27,500 nt of DNA from Chromera velia (lineage: Eukaryota; Sar; Chromeraceae), in contig JAHBMJ010001146.1 in the NCBI GenBank assembly GCA_018398765.1, forward strand, positions 1 through 27,500. The letters run 5' to 3'. Of the stretch, positions 8,527-18,996 are shown piece after piece. Positions within the stretch are counted from its first letter, which is position 1. Each line of letters starts with the position of its first letter. The notes under the pieces were generated by a model that was not told the DNA's origin, searched no databases, and saw only the letters and a program-made list of their open reading frames with translations. Position numbers and translations under genes: made by a program.

Positions 8527-10028
8527 GGGAGAGAGAGGGGGAGAAAGGAAGGGAAAAACCATTGAACTGAACAAGGACGGAAGCGAAGAAAGTCAAAAGA
8601 ACGAAAAAGCAAATCAGACAATGCGGGCAGCGCGTCCGAAAAACAAGGAGGGAATCGCCTCTTGCCTCCACACCTGCCAACGATGCTTCACGTAACCGCT
8701 GAAGTCACACACTGCTTACTTGTGCTTCAACGAGACAGGAGAAGTCCATCAAGAAGATTAATTGCATTTTTTTGCACTTAGACGGATAGACAGAGAGAGC
8801 GGCGGAAGGATTGAAAGAAAGAGAAAAGAAAGCGGAGGAGCCAACCAACCTCTGCGCGAATCACAAGTCCCACATCGCTGTCACCGCCTCGAAATCTGAA
8901 GCAGAAGGGAAGGAAGGAAAGAAGGAAGGAAGGAAGGAAGGAAGAAGCAAAGGAAAGAGAAAAAGGAGAAAGGGAAAGGATAAAACGGCAGACAAACCAA
9001 AGACACATACCGACAGACAGCAGCAGATGGGGAGGGAGGTGACGGCAACAATGAATGCATCGTTTCTTTCAGGAACTTTGCAAAGGCATGGGAGCCAGGC
9101 CTTCTGGGAAGAGCAAAAAGAAGAAGAGCGGAGAAGAAGAAAAGAAACACTCTAATCCATTCATTCCGACTCGCGAGTTGACTCACCAAAAAAATGCAAA
9201 GCTACATGATTATCAGATCCATCAGAAAGGCAACAACCATGCAACCAAAAACCAGATGATCCAACAAATGACAACCAAACAAACAAAACAGACAGACAGA
9301 CTTTGGATGTTCCACATATTCCCAAACCGCCGCGTCGTCCTCTCTCTCGACTAGCCGGAGGTCGGGAGCGAGCCAGCGCTCTGCAGCAGGAGGGGCACGC
9401 AGTCGAGATCCCCCCTTTGAGCCGGGTCCGATCACAGGGGCTGATGCTGTCTCTGCCGCCGGGGTCTTCAGTTCTCCCCCCTGTTCCTGTCCCTGTCCCC
9501 CCAACGAAGGGGGGGTCTCGTGGTTGGGGTTCACGCACTCGAGAGTGAAGTTCAGGCAGGCGGAGTCCAAAAAGTGAAACCTCCAACGATTGCCCCGAGG
9601 AGCATCAAAGCTGAGGGAGAGAAATACGTAAAGATACGAAACAGGAATAACAGAAGCAAGACCAAAAATGCACCTTCATTGGTTTAGACACACAGCACGC
9701 ATCTGATCTTCAATTCAAAAACTGCGTGTGCCAAGCTTCCTAGACTCCAAAAGCAGCCTGACTGGCTGGACCATTGCAAACCTCCTGGAAAAGGATTCAG
9801 GCATAAGGGACTTTCTTTTTCTTCATCCATTTCGAGCTCTCTGCCGTCTCCGTTTCGTTTTTTCGTAATCTTGCCTGCTTCTCCTGCGCTTTTCGGTCAT
9901 CAGTTTCTCATCTTCTCCGCTTTTCTCTGGTTCCTTCTCTCTTCTTGCCCGTCGATTTTTTTCCTCCACTTTCCACAGATCTTGAACTCACTTTTCCAAA
10001 TGTGCATATCGGCAGTTTCCGTTCAGAG
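7554..10028 (-). CDS. Unsolved multi-exon gene with a CCCH-finger-like micro-exon (partial model)
   Basis: Exon candidates in order: 9992-10028 (CAG|, encodes LNGNCRYAHLE, donor AA|GTGAGT); 9302-9610 (FDAPRGNRWRFHFLDSACL...VWEYVEHPK); about 9044-9103 (HAFAKFLKETMHS); 8261-8305 (SRFPQAGKQKELQVG, strong donor GG|GTGAGT); 7554-7999 (acceptor GCATGCAG, PDGGFRFNIAWEATPDDDSVLEALLSKEKEA then a low-complexity tail to TAG). Phases agree between the first and second, second and third, and fourth and fifth exons; the third-to-fourth junction is unresolved. GNCRYAH is the typical end of a CCCH zinc finger (Cx3H), but the exon carrying its first cysteines was not found. No family is recognised for the rest. 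The gene probably continues upstream past 10028. Confidence 0.38.
8438..8529. repeat. Compound (CA)n-(GA)n-G14 tract
   Basis: About 49 bp of CA, then about 29 bp of GA, then a run of 14 G, all purine- or CA-biased on the plus strand. It lies in a presumed intron of the minus-strand gene. The G run plus nearby G blocks could form a quadruplex. Confidence 0.95.
8900..8980. repeat. (GGAA)n-like purine tract
   Basis: Imperfect GGAA/GAAA repeats, about 80 bp of nearly pure purine on the plus strand, hence polypyrimidine on the strand of the surrounding gene. Confidence 0.85.
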
Positions 10029-11340
10029 CTGCACAAAGGAAATGAATGGGGAAAAAGGCAGGGCGGACACAGGCACTGGTCGAGGATAAAAAAAAAGAGG
10101 AAGGTGAACGGGACCGAAGGACCTCTCAAAACCACCGAGCTGTGGGAGGAAGATTCAAAGCACAAACATGTACGTGCATGAGGCAGAGATGGGCAACAAG
10201 TGGAAAGCATACCAACAGAAAACGAGGGGATCACACTGCGAGGCGCACGACAAGCCGAGAGGGAAAAAAGAATTGCCAACTCGGATGTTCCCATCAGACT
10301 AAGTAAGGTCACCGCATCAGATCACCAGGGGGACTGATGAAGAAAAGAACACAACAGATCTTATGTTGAAGAAACCAGGCGAAGAACAGAGCCGTCTGCT
10401 GGAGAAAGGACTTGAGCAGAGGAGAGATCTATGAAACAAAACGGAATGTTTCAAACACACTTCACTTCGGCTGGTGAAACAGTGCAACTTGATCAAAGGT
10501 CCAAAGGGAAGTGACAGAGAACGTACGAGCAGCAGTGTCAAAGAGAGCAAACCGAGACGAAAAACGGAGAACCCAGGGACTGGATGTAGAAAGAGGCCCA
10601 GGTGGATACAGAAGGAAATGAACACCATATCGAATGCGTGCCCCCACGCGGATGCGCAACCAAACACACGGACCCTGAACGAATCCATTTGGGTTGAATG
10701 GCGTTCTTCTCCAAGTCGCCACAAAGTAATTCTTCCTCGGGTCTACCCGGTTGGCCTGCTTTGGTTTCTCAATTTTTCTTCCTCCCGCTCTGTCCGTCTC
10801 CTTCTTTGTGTCAGAGAATAGAGGCCGTCTCGCAGAGTTGTCCTCCCTCTCTCTACCCCCTTTCGTGCGGCTGGTGCTGAGAGAGCCCGAAGACGTAGTG
10901 GTTGGTCTCGCACGCTGGTGCATGGAGTACTGGGACGTGATAGACTCAGTGATGAGGGTTCACAATGTAGCTCTTCGCAAAAATTGGTGTTCACGGACAG
11001 TCAGCAACACACTGATACACGAGACTTTCCACAGAATACAGAGAGGCAGGGGCCGGTAGACGCCGCTGCGTACGCTATCTTAGGGAATTGGTTGTTGGAA
11101 ACTGGACGAATCATGCAGCAATAATGAAGTATGAGTAGCGTTGAATGGCGTTGATATGCGTTGATCATCGTTGATCACCGGGCCCTCTGTGCAGAAAGAA
11201 AGAAGAGAAAAAAGAAAGAATTATAAACACAATTAAACACACACACACACACACACACAAAAATCAGACAGTCGCCCAACCATGCATTCACGGTCTCGGC
11301 CCGGGGAGTCGGCCGGACGGGTCCACGGGTCGCACGGCAG
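10029..11340. other. Upstream part of the unsolved gene; exon-like fragments only
   Basis: Minus-strand fragments that look coding include a reading frame at about 10665-10770 (KNYFVATWRRTPFNPNGF, preceded by AAAGCAG) and one at about 10867-10940 (ACETNHYVFGLSQHQPHER). I could not connect them by phase to each other or to 9992-10028. They may be 5' exons or 5' UTR of the gene at 7.5-10 kb. Confidence 0.3.
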
Positions 11341-12435
11341 TGAACACTAAGCAAGACCCAACAACACACCTAAATCTTACCCTACACCTAACAACACTCG
11401 ATTAATTTCAAACCAAAAAAAGACTACGCATATTTAAAAAAGACAAAATAAATAAATAAACCCAAGTAAGCCTAACCAAACCCAACATGAATTTTGTTAT
11501 GAAATTTGTTTTTAAAGAAAGAAGTCACTTAATACTATAAATAAACTTTAAGAGATCAAAAGTTTCAACATTTAAATGTGTATCAATTAGTACCAATCAT
11601 GATTGATTCATCAAACACATGTTATACACAACATACCGTAACACAGCAAGACTAAGCAACTTAACAAAACCTAAACGATTGGTCTCACAATGATGTGTAT
11701 TACTTTGAGACGTACAAAATCACTTTATATATTACACTTATGCTAAAAGTACCACCACAAAGAAAATTAAAAGTTTTAACATTTAAATGTGTACTAATGT
11801 GCATAAATATTATATTAAACAGTAACAAAACAACAGTAAAATTGAGTAAATAACAAGTAACAAGAGTAGAACAATATCACAATGAATTTTTAATATATAA
11901 AGTCTACATAATTTAGTAATATAAAGTCACTTTATACATGCGAAAACAACGTGCATCCACAAACCCTCCCCACACGCCCCCCTAAATATCACTACAAAGA
12001 AAAATGAGAAGTTTTAGCATGGTTAATCAATAAAAACCATTATCCCCCCCCTCAAAAAAAACATCATGTTGGGAATCACATTCCCATGAATCCTATCCAG
12101 GTCATTGTTGATGAAAGAAAAATCAGGCATTCAAACGATTGAAGCTGTTTTGTTTTATGTCCAAGCGTCCAAGTGATGCTAACAAAAAGCGTTTATCAAC
12201 AAAGGAATGACTTGACCGTACCGAGGCTTAGAGCGCATCTTAATCAGGTGGTCAACTGATTGCTTTGATCGATCGATTCATACAGAGAGAGGAAAAAGAC
12301 GAGCGGGCCACCCCTCAACAGCTAGGGGCTTTCTGAGAGGGGACACCAAAGGTCCATGACTTAGTTTTTACTTAATTCGGTACAGCCCTGCTCACCTCTT
12401 CAGACTTCTTTTCTCATTCTACTTCAACGTGTCGA
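11341..12435. other. AT-rich island 3 with decayed tandem repeats
   Basis: Strongly A-rich on the plus strand, bordering the 3' end of the kinase-like gene. It contains diverged copies of a unit around AAAAGTTTTAACATTTAAATG at about 11560, 11770 and 12008, and ATCACTTTATA-like sequences at about 11720 and 11927, consistent with an old repeat of about 210-235 bp. A polyC/polyA tract lies at 12044-12062. No gene is seen. Confidence 0.6.
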
Positions 12436-15400
12436 TTATGAGGTGATGACGCTGACCTCCTCGGCATCCCCAGAAGACACCGGGGGAGCGGAAGACTTTT
12501 CTTTCGGGGCCTCCGCCGCTTCGTCTGCTGTTGATTGGTTCTCTTCTATTTCTTCCTCTTCTTCCTCTGACTCCCAATCTCCTTCCTCTCCTTCCTCATC
12601 CTCTTCATCGTCCTCTCCCTCCTCCTCCCCTTCCTCAGCCTCCTCCGACTCCTCAAATTCGGCTGCCTGCTCCCCAACCAACCTGATGTCATCATTGGTC
12701 AGGTCCTCCAAGAAAGGAGTGCACACATCTGCAGGCAACTCGTCGAGCAGCAGAAGCTCGGCATCCGATTTGTGCAAGAATCGGGCCGTGAGGCCGCGTG
12801 TCGCCCTCACAAAAGGATGGCAACTCAACAAACGCACCATGGTCATGTACAATTTGCGTGTGGGCCCTGCAGGCAACTCTTCTTCTTCTGGTAGTGTTGT
12901 TTTAGTGAGATACTCAGAGATCGAATCGGTCACGGGGGAAGTGTGAGACGTGTGTACCCCTGGGAGACCCTGCGCCTCCCTCTCTTTGTCCGCCCTCATT
13001 CTGTTTTGAAGGTCCGCAAAGGCTTTTTTCAGATTTTCTTGTCGTGTGGCGGCATCGTCTGAGCCGTCCATCATTTGCGTCCCGTCCGGGAGGCTTGGGA
13101 ACATGTCGATGACCTTTCCGTTACCGTCTCTCATGTTCTCCAACATAGACGCAAGATCCTCGGGGGCCATATCCATCAGTCTCTCGAAGGAACGCTCCAT
13201 CTGGACGTTCATCGACTGCACGTAGGCACGAATGAAGAAATGGACTTACTCGCACTTACTTGCTATGACACTCGCATAAGTGCGTGCGCATGCGAACGCA
13301 CGCTTCAAAAGACGTAGCAGACAGGCAGGGCAACAAAGAGAAGAAAAAAGAGACAGAAGCATGCAGAGAAACAGAGAGAGGTAGAGCACAGAGGAGGACC
13401 GGGCGAGTGAAACAGATGATAGAAAGACGTGCGAAAAAGGAAATGAGTAAGAATACAAATACACACGCACGTATGCCCTCTCGCATAAAATACACGCATA
13501 CTGGCGTACTGAGAAAGACGGGGCCGGAAGCGCAGAAAGACGGAGTGCGTCTCTCTCTCTCTTTGTTCTGATCCGACCTGTTCAGTCTCTCTCTTTGTTC
13601 TGATCCGACCTGTTCAGTCTCTCTCTTTGTTCTGATCCGACCTGTTCAGTCTCTCTCTTTGTTCTGATCCGACCTGTTCAGTCTCTCTCTTTGTTCTGAT
13701 CCGACCTGTTCAGTCTCTCTCTTTGTTCTGATCCGACCTGTTCAGCAGCATCGTTGACGACTTCCATGTCGTCAATGATTCTGTCGATCATGTCTTCGGA
13801 TTTTTCTGCGTCGTTCATATGAACGGCCTTGCTCTTTGAGAGTGCGTTCTCTTCTTCGGAGTCTTCCGCGTCTCTAGTCGGGTTCTTCCTGTCCTTCTTG
13901 TCCCTCCTTCCACTGGGAGAGTCACCGAAGGCAGCCAGGATGCGGAAGCAGACCTCATGAGGAACGTCAAAGTAGTGGCACGGGGTCTCTCCAACCCTGT
14001 AGGGGTCAACCTGCATGTGAGAAGGGATGGAACAAAACGGGGAGGGAAGGGAGACAGAGCGAAGGGAAAAAGAATCAGCTGATGGACGTATGCCAGAGGA
14101 ACAAAAGAAGGAAGGAATGAAAAAAGATAGACACAAAGATAGAAAAAAGTAGAGAAAGAAAGAAACAAGGACGAAAAAGAAGAAAAGAGAGAACGACGGA
14201 AGGAGGAAAGCAAAGGAGGAAAAAGAACGAAAGAACCCCTGTTATCATGCTTTTCATGCATATGATCTCTCTCTGAGCAGCTGAGATCGACAAGCATGCG
14301 GGCAGACAGAGACCGAGACACTCCTTGACGCATGCATCCTGCAATCCTCCCCTCTCTCCAACGAATCCAGAATCAGAGAAGAGATAAACAACGGAGCACC
14401 GATCGAATGAGAGAATGAAAAAGCGACCGACGGACCGACCTCATCGACCATGCGGGCGATTTTAAAAGTCCACCAGGCGAAGTGGAGGGCCTCGTCGTCG
14501 GGCATCACCACCGTTCTTCTTCCCCTCTTGATGTGCTTTGCGTACTGTCTCTTTACGTACTCCCCGCTGTCATGGTCTTTTGGGTTCCACCCAGCGGGGG
14601 CCTTGAAGTCTCTGCAAGCAAAGCGTGATCGATCGGGAGGAAATATGTAGACAGATCTTGATGTGTGCAAGGAAAGCTGTGTCGCATCAGGACAGGACAG
14701 CATTGATAGCGAGAAGCATCAAACTAGTTTGTATTCATGTCCGATCACCCACGGAAAGCACAACACATGGGTGCATACCTGTGCATGCCCGCGATATGGC
14801 CAGAAAAAAAACACACAAAAGAGGAAAGAGAACCATCTGAGAATAGTGACGGGATCCATGGAACAGCCTCTCTCAATGTCAGAAAAAGGGGTTGACCACA
14901 AACGAAGAATGAAGGAAACGTTTCCATCTCCCCACGTGCCCCCTCACCCTCCTGACCCCCCCCATGCACCTGTGTTTTGTGCTGAAGTCAGACCACCTGA
15001 TGGGGGTTCTCCTCATGTTCATCATGCGTGCGATCTCGGCAGGGTGGGTGGTCTGCGCGTGAAAATTCACTTGGTGCATTGAAGGGGTGAGTGACTCGAT
15101 TGGGGGGATCAGAATTGGATCGAGACAGATGGGATGCCTACTTCTGTACTGGCTATTCGAAGTGTTCGTCAGTCAGCCAGTCGGGCCGTCGGTTTGAACC
15201 GCAAGCCACCTGTCTGCTTCACCCATTTGGCTGAAGAGGCTGGAGTATGATTGACTGATTGATTGATTGATTGATTGGTTGGCTACCTGAACAACTGACT
15301 GAGGTCAAGAGAGAAAAACAACCGCAGTTCTTCTGAAAAGTCACCGCGAAGCCATGGAAGTAGATTCGTTCCATCATGCAGTGCAGTGGGAAAATCAAGA

Positions 15401-17188
15401 AGGAACTCATGGTCAGATTTCTATCTCCTTTCAAAAAAATGATCCGCGACAACACTAAAGTCAATCGATGGTTCACTCACTCTCTTTGACTAAGATTAAT
15501 TCGACTGACCGACCGACCGACCTTGAGTTCGTAGTCGAAGTCGTATCTCTGCTCCACGAGTTCCTGCACAGCCATCTTGAAGGCTGCAAAGCTCTGAAGG
15601 TGCCACGGTTGCGGAATCGCATGGAACATCCAGCCCTCCATCGTGTTCATTACCGACCGTGCTCCTCCACGCTTCTTCTTCTCGTCGCGGTCCTGCACGA
15701 TGTCGCCCCACTCATCCTGCGGAGAGAGAGAGAGAGACGCCACATCAACGTCAAACAAATTATGCATTCATTTTTCCTCCCTACGACAATTTTCTTCAAT
15801 CACGTTCCTCATCGATTCCCTGTGTCCCCTCTCCTCGCGAAAAGCTCCGAACGAAAGAAAGAAAGAAAGAAAGAAAGGAAGGAAGGAAAGAAAGAAAGAA
15901 AGAAAGAAAGAAAGAAAAGAAGAAGAGGAAACCACAATAAGTGGAAACAGCTCAGAAACATGTCAGGTCCCGGTAGGCAGGTCCCCCTGAATTCTTTCTT
16001 TTGTGTCACTCTTCCACCACCCTGCCTTGTCGGTGGTGTCTGCTCAGACACATTGAGCATCAAGGCAGGCAGCTAGAGTGGTACCTGACAGAGAAAAGCC
16101 TTTTCGGGCGCCTCTTTGCAGTCCAAAATGCCTGTGTAAATTGAGCAGCTCTTTTCCCCCGCCACACAAACTTCATGTCTGTCTGCCTGCGTGGATTCTT
16201 GCCAATCTGCTTACCTGTTCCGCTCTGCCAAGTGCCTCTGCCTCCTCCATTTCCCTCTTGAGCAGTTTGGCTGCTGCTTTGGCCATCAGAGATCCCTTCT
16301 GGGCAGGGAGACGGTTGAGCAACTGGGTAGGGTCCACAGCGGCATCCAGACACTTGGAGGCCGCCGTGTGGTGCAGCGTCGAGTGCAGAGCCGCAGCGGT
16401 CGCCTGGTCTCCTCCCAGGGCAGCCTCCCTGTAGCGCGCCACGCCCAGGCCGCCCCCGAACATGGAGGCCATCAGGACCCAGAAACCCGTTCTCCGGATG
16501 TCTCGGCCGTTGCAATCCTGTATCAGGGAGGGAGGGAGGGAGGGAGAAACGAAATGATAGATTCCACACATTTTGCCATCCACTCACTCACTCATTCATC
16601 AAATAATTCATGCACTTGCTGATTCACTGATGTATTGACCATTCGCTTCATTGATTCATCCACTCATTCACCCAGTCAACTTCCTAATCAATCAATCAAT
16701 CAATTCGTGTTAATATCGATAATTACGTGAGCGAAAATACTACTTCCATCACCGATATTTCCGAGAAATCAATCAATCAATCAATCAGACATTCAGTTAC
16801 CTGGTTACGTAGTTGGTCGAAAAGTCAAATAGAAGGTGCGGCCCGCTTTCCCTTTTGTTCGTGCTGTCAACTTCTTTTTCGTCCTTTTCTCAGAGCATAG
16901 GCAGTAATTCTAAGGGGTTCCAACAACGTGAGGGAGAGATTGAGAAAGAATGAAGCGCAGGCGGTAGGGGAAGAAGGTGTGCTTTCCTCTGCATTTTCTT
17001 TCTTTCTTTCGAGCCTCAGTCCTTACCTGAGGGCAATTTGTGGCGATGGAGAAGTCATAAGTCTTGAACCTCCAGTCGGTGATCCTCATCTGGAGATTTC
17101 CAAAGTGCCAATCACTGCAGGAGCCATAAAAAATAAAGCATAAGGAAACTCCCAAACCGTACACACATCCCTATACTCTCTCTCCCTC

Positions 17189-17245
<57 letters not shown>

Positions 17246-17293
17246 TACACACATACACACACACACGCACACGCACGCGCACACACACACACA

Positions 17294-17331
<38 letters not shown>

Positions 17332-17379
17332 TACACACATACACACACACACGCACACGCACGCGCACACACACACACA

Positions 17380-17447
<68 letters not shown>

Positions 17448-17467
17448 CGCACACACGCACAGACACA

Positions 17468-17501
<34 letters not shown>

Positions 17502-18212
17502 TCACACACAAGCGAATACACGCGCGCGCACGCACACACACGCACACACACGCACACACACGCACACACGTACACACACGCACACGGACACGAAAGCATA
17601 CACACGCACGGAAGAAGCGATGGAAGGGACGGGCAACCAGCAAGAGCATGCATAGAGAGCATGCACGGAAAGCATGCAGACTGACCGGTGGATGACCGCG
17701 TTGGGGGGTTTGAGGAGGACTGAGTATGCGAGGAGCGCCTGAACGGCAAGGTACATGTGCTTCAGGGCTCCTGTCTGAGGGCAGAAGTCTGTCGAGATCC
17801 TTGTGTACTTCTCCTTTTCAAGGAGGTCCATGACTATGTAGGCAGGTCGCCAGATCTCTTTGGGAAGTGGTCGCCTGACAGCCACAAAGAAGTCCTTCGT
17901 GTGTTCGTCTGTCTTCTCCCAGAGATTTAAAGGAAGTTCCGACTCTGTGTATCGCATATCACCGGGCATTTGCCCCGCTGTGAGAACGCATTTGGGTCTC
18001 CTGCGGTTGTTGAAGAATTTGACTGCTACTGTCGCGTTGGTGGCTTCCTCGATTCCCTTGTAGACCACGCCGTAGTATCCTTTCCCAAGACGCTCCTGTA
18101 GCTTGATCCCAGGAACCTTTTGCTTTGCTGCCTCGCGAGTGAGCAGACAAAGCTGGGAATGGCCTACGACAAACAGGTGTGCGAGGACACCCAGGAGCAG
18201 AAGGGCGCTCAT
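12436..18212 (-). CDS. Secreted/ER-type atypical protein-kinase-like protein, 9 exons, 837 aa
   Basis: Exons (high to low): 17686-18212, 17027-17114, 16215-16517, 15522-15716, 15345-15420, 14970-15069, 14440-14611, 13738-14010, 12436-13215. All phases match; total 2514 nt. Residues 1-20 form a signal peptide ([18 protein letters not shown]). Kinase signatures: glycine loop GKGYYGVV (43-50), VAVK with Lys65, hinge AYIVMDLLE (124-132), catalytic loop HRDWHFGN (175-182), and YDFSIA (195-200) in place of DFG. The usual Lys two residues after the HRD Asp is His, as in some atypical and lipid/small-molecule kinases. Residues 206-306 give a helical C-lobe ([18 protein letters not shown]). Residues 307-600 contain no domain I know ([49 protein letters not shown]). 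Residues about 761-806 are almost all Glu/Asp. An in-frame ATG at 18293 would add 27 Arg-rich residues and turn the signal peptide into an anchor. Catalytic activity is uncertain because of the loop changes. Confidence 0.87.
13216..13737 (-). other. Intron 8 of the kinase-like gene
   Basis: 522 bp, phase 0. The first third is the 32-bp minisatellite. The remainder is polypyrimidine-biased on the gene strand, and the acceptor is CTACGTGCAG. Confidence 0.8.
13552..13745. repeat. Minisatellite, six copies of a 32-bp unit, at the exon 8 donor
   Basis: Near-identical 32-bp units begin (at CTTTGTTCTG) at 13561, 13593, 13625, 13657, 13689 and 13721. On the gene strand each unit contains CTGAACAG|GTCGGATC, which is the exon 8 donor itself (13738/13737). 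Only the exon-proximal copy gives an open frame. Confidence 0.95.
15853..15920. repeat. (GAAA)n/(GGAA)n tract in intron 3
   Basis: About 68 bp of GAAA with a short GGAA core, purine on the plus strand and therefore pyrimidine on the transcribed strand of the kinase-like gene. Confidence 0.95.
16085..16131 (-). other. Possible 47-nt alternative (poison) exon in intron 3
   Basis: Bounded by TTTACACAG| and CTGTCAG|GTACCA, both acceptable splice sites. Its length is not a multiple of three, so inclusion would shift the frame after residue 306. The main model skips it. Confidence 0.3.
17115..17685 (-). other. Intron 1 of the kinase-like gene, filled by (CA)n
   Basis: The intron splits the Arg codon of the HRD catalytic loop (CG|T). 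Most of it, about 17192-17600, is CA repeat with variants ATAC, CGCA and CGTA. Confidence 0.85.
17192..17600. repeat. Long (CA)n array with an internal 86-bp duplication
   Basis: About 400 bp of CA. The marker ATACATACACACATAC occurs at 17241 and again at 17327, each followed by the same CGCA/CGTA variant series, so an 86-bp block is duplicated in the array. Confidence 0.9.
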
Positions 18213-18996
18213 TTCTGAGCGGTTCCTGTCAATTGAGTCAAATCTCCGTGGCCTCTGCAAACTGCTTCCTCTTCTTCCTCTCTTTCTTGGCAAATGTCCT
18301 TCTTCTTTGCAAATGTCAGAGGACGTTGAAGCTTTGGTGACTGCCTTTCGCGACCGAGGGGTTATGTTATGTTATGTATATACACATGCACTCTCATATA
18401 TATACGTCCAAATTTTAGCCGCTTCGCTCTGTATATATGTGTTCATTTTAATCGCTGAATTAATTCGGATGCGCCGAACCGATACGCACAAAACGTATAC
18501 ACGTCTCGGGGCTTTTTACCTGCATGCATGCAGGGGGGGGCCATGCATCATGCAGCTCGCGAGGGGGGGCCCGCGGGTCAAAGCCCATTATGCTGCCCAT
18601 ACGTACAAGATCACGGAGACGCCATGGGACGCCTGAAAAATTTACACACTTTTCGAGCGACGAGCTGTGGTACAATGTGGTACATTGTGAGAGAATAATT
18701 GCAGTTCTGACTTGCACTGACGTTGATTGACATAGGCAGAGTCCCATCGGATTCCTACTCTCTATATATCGTCTGCGCTGAGGCAATCCGTGCAGGGAGG
18801 ACTGCACATGAATGTTGGACGGTAGGTTTTACGTCTGGATACATCGAGCTAGATTAATATCATTCAAAGAAGACATTCTTTGAGCACTTGCCCACATACC
18901 TGAGCTCTACCAAAAAAGGGACTGTCATTTATTTCACCCTGTGTGACCTTTGAAAGACTGGCACAGAGACTACCAGCAGCCTAAGAGAAGACGACC
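18213..18996. promoter_or_regulatory. Divergent promoter region of the kinase-like and membrane-protein genes
   Basis: 784 bp between two start codons facing apart. It holds a TTATG triplet repeat (about 18362-18377), ATATATATA stretches (18397-18405 and about 18763-18770), two overlapping TGCATGCA palindromes (18521-18532) next to G-runs, and a five-codon upstream ORF at 18808. Specific promoter elements cannot be assigned from one sequence. Confidence 0.5.

Noticed and set aside
11370-11400. Telomere-like CCCTA/CCTAA words
   Set aside because: Only isolated, irregular copies in an A/C-rich stretch; no tandem array.
12443-12946. Serine-rich plus-strand ORF
   Set aside because: Antisense of the GAA/GAG-coded acidic tail of the kinase-like protein.
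13552-13745. Regular 32-bp repeats resembling a CRISPR array
   Set aside because: Units are contiguous with no spacers, the genome is eukaryotic, and the repeat is an intronic minisatellite carrying a splice donor.
15287-15344. Longer version of kinase exon 5 ending at the GTAGCC donor (15286)
   Set aside because: It reads well ([18 protein letters not shown]) but leaves phase 2, which no acceptor of exon 6 can accept; ending at 15345 (CGCG|GTGACT) matches.
17112-17749. Cys/Val-rich ORFs resembling a cysteine-rich protein
   Set aside because: Pure translation of the (CA)n repeat in the other strand.
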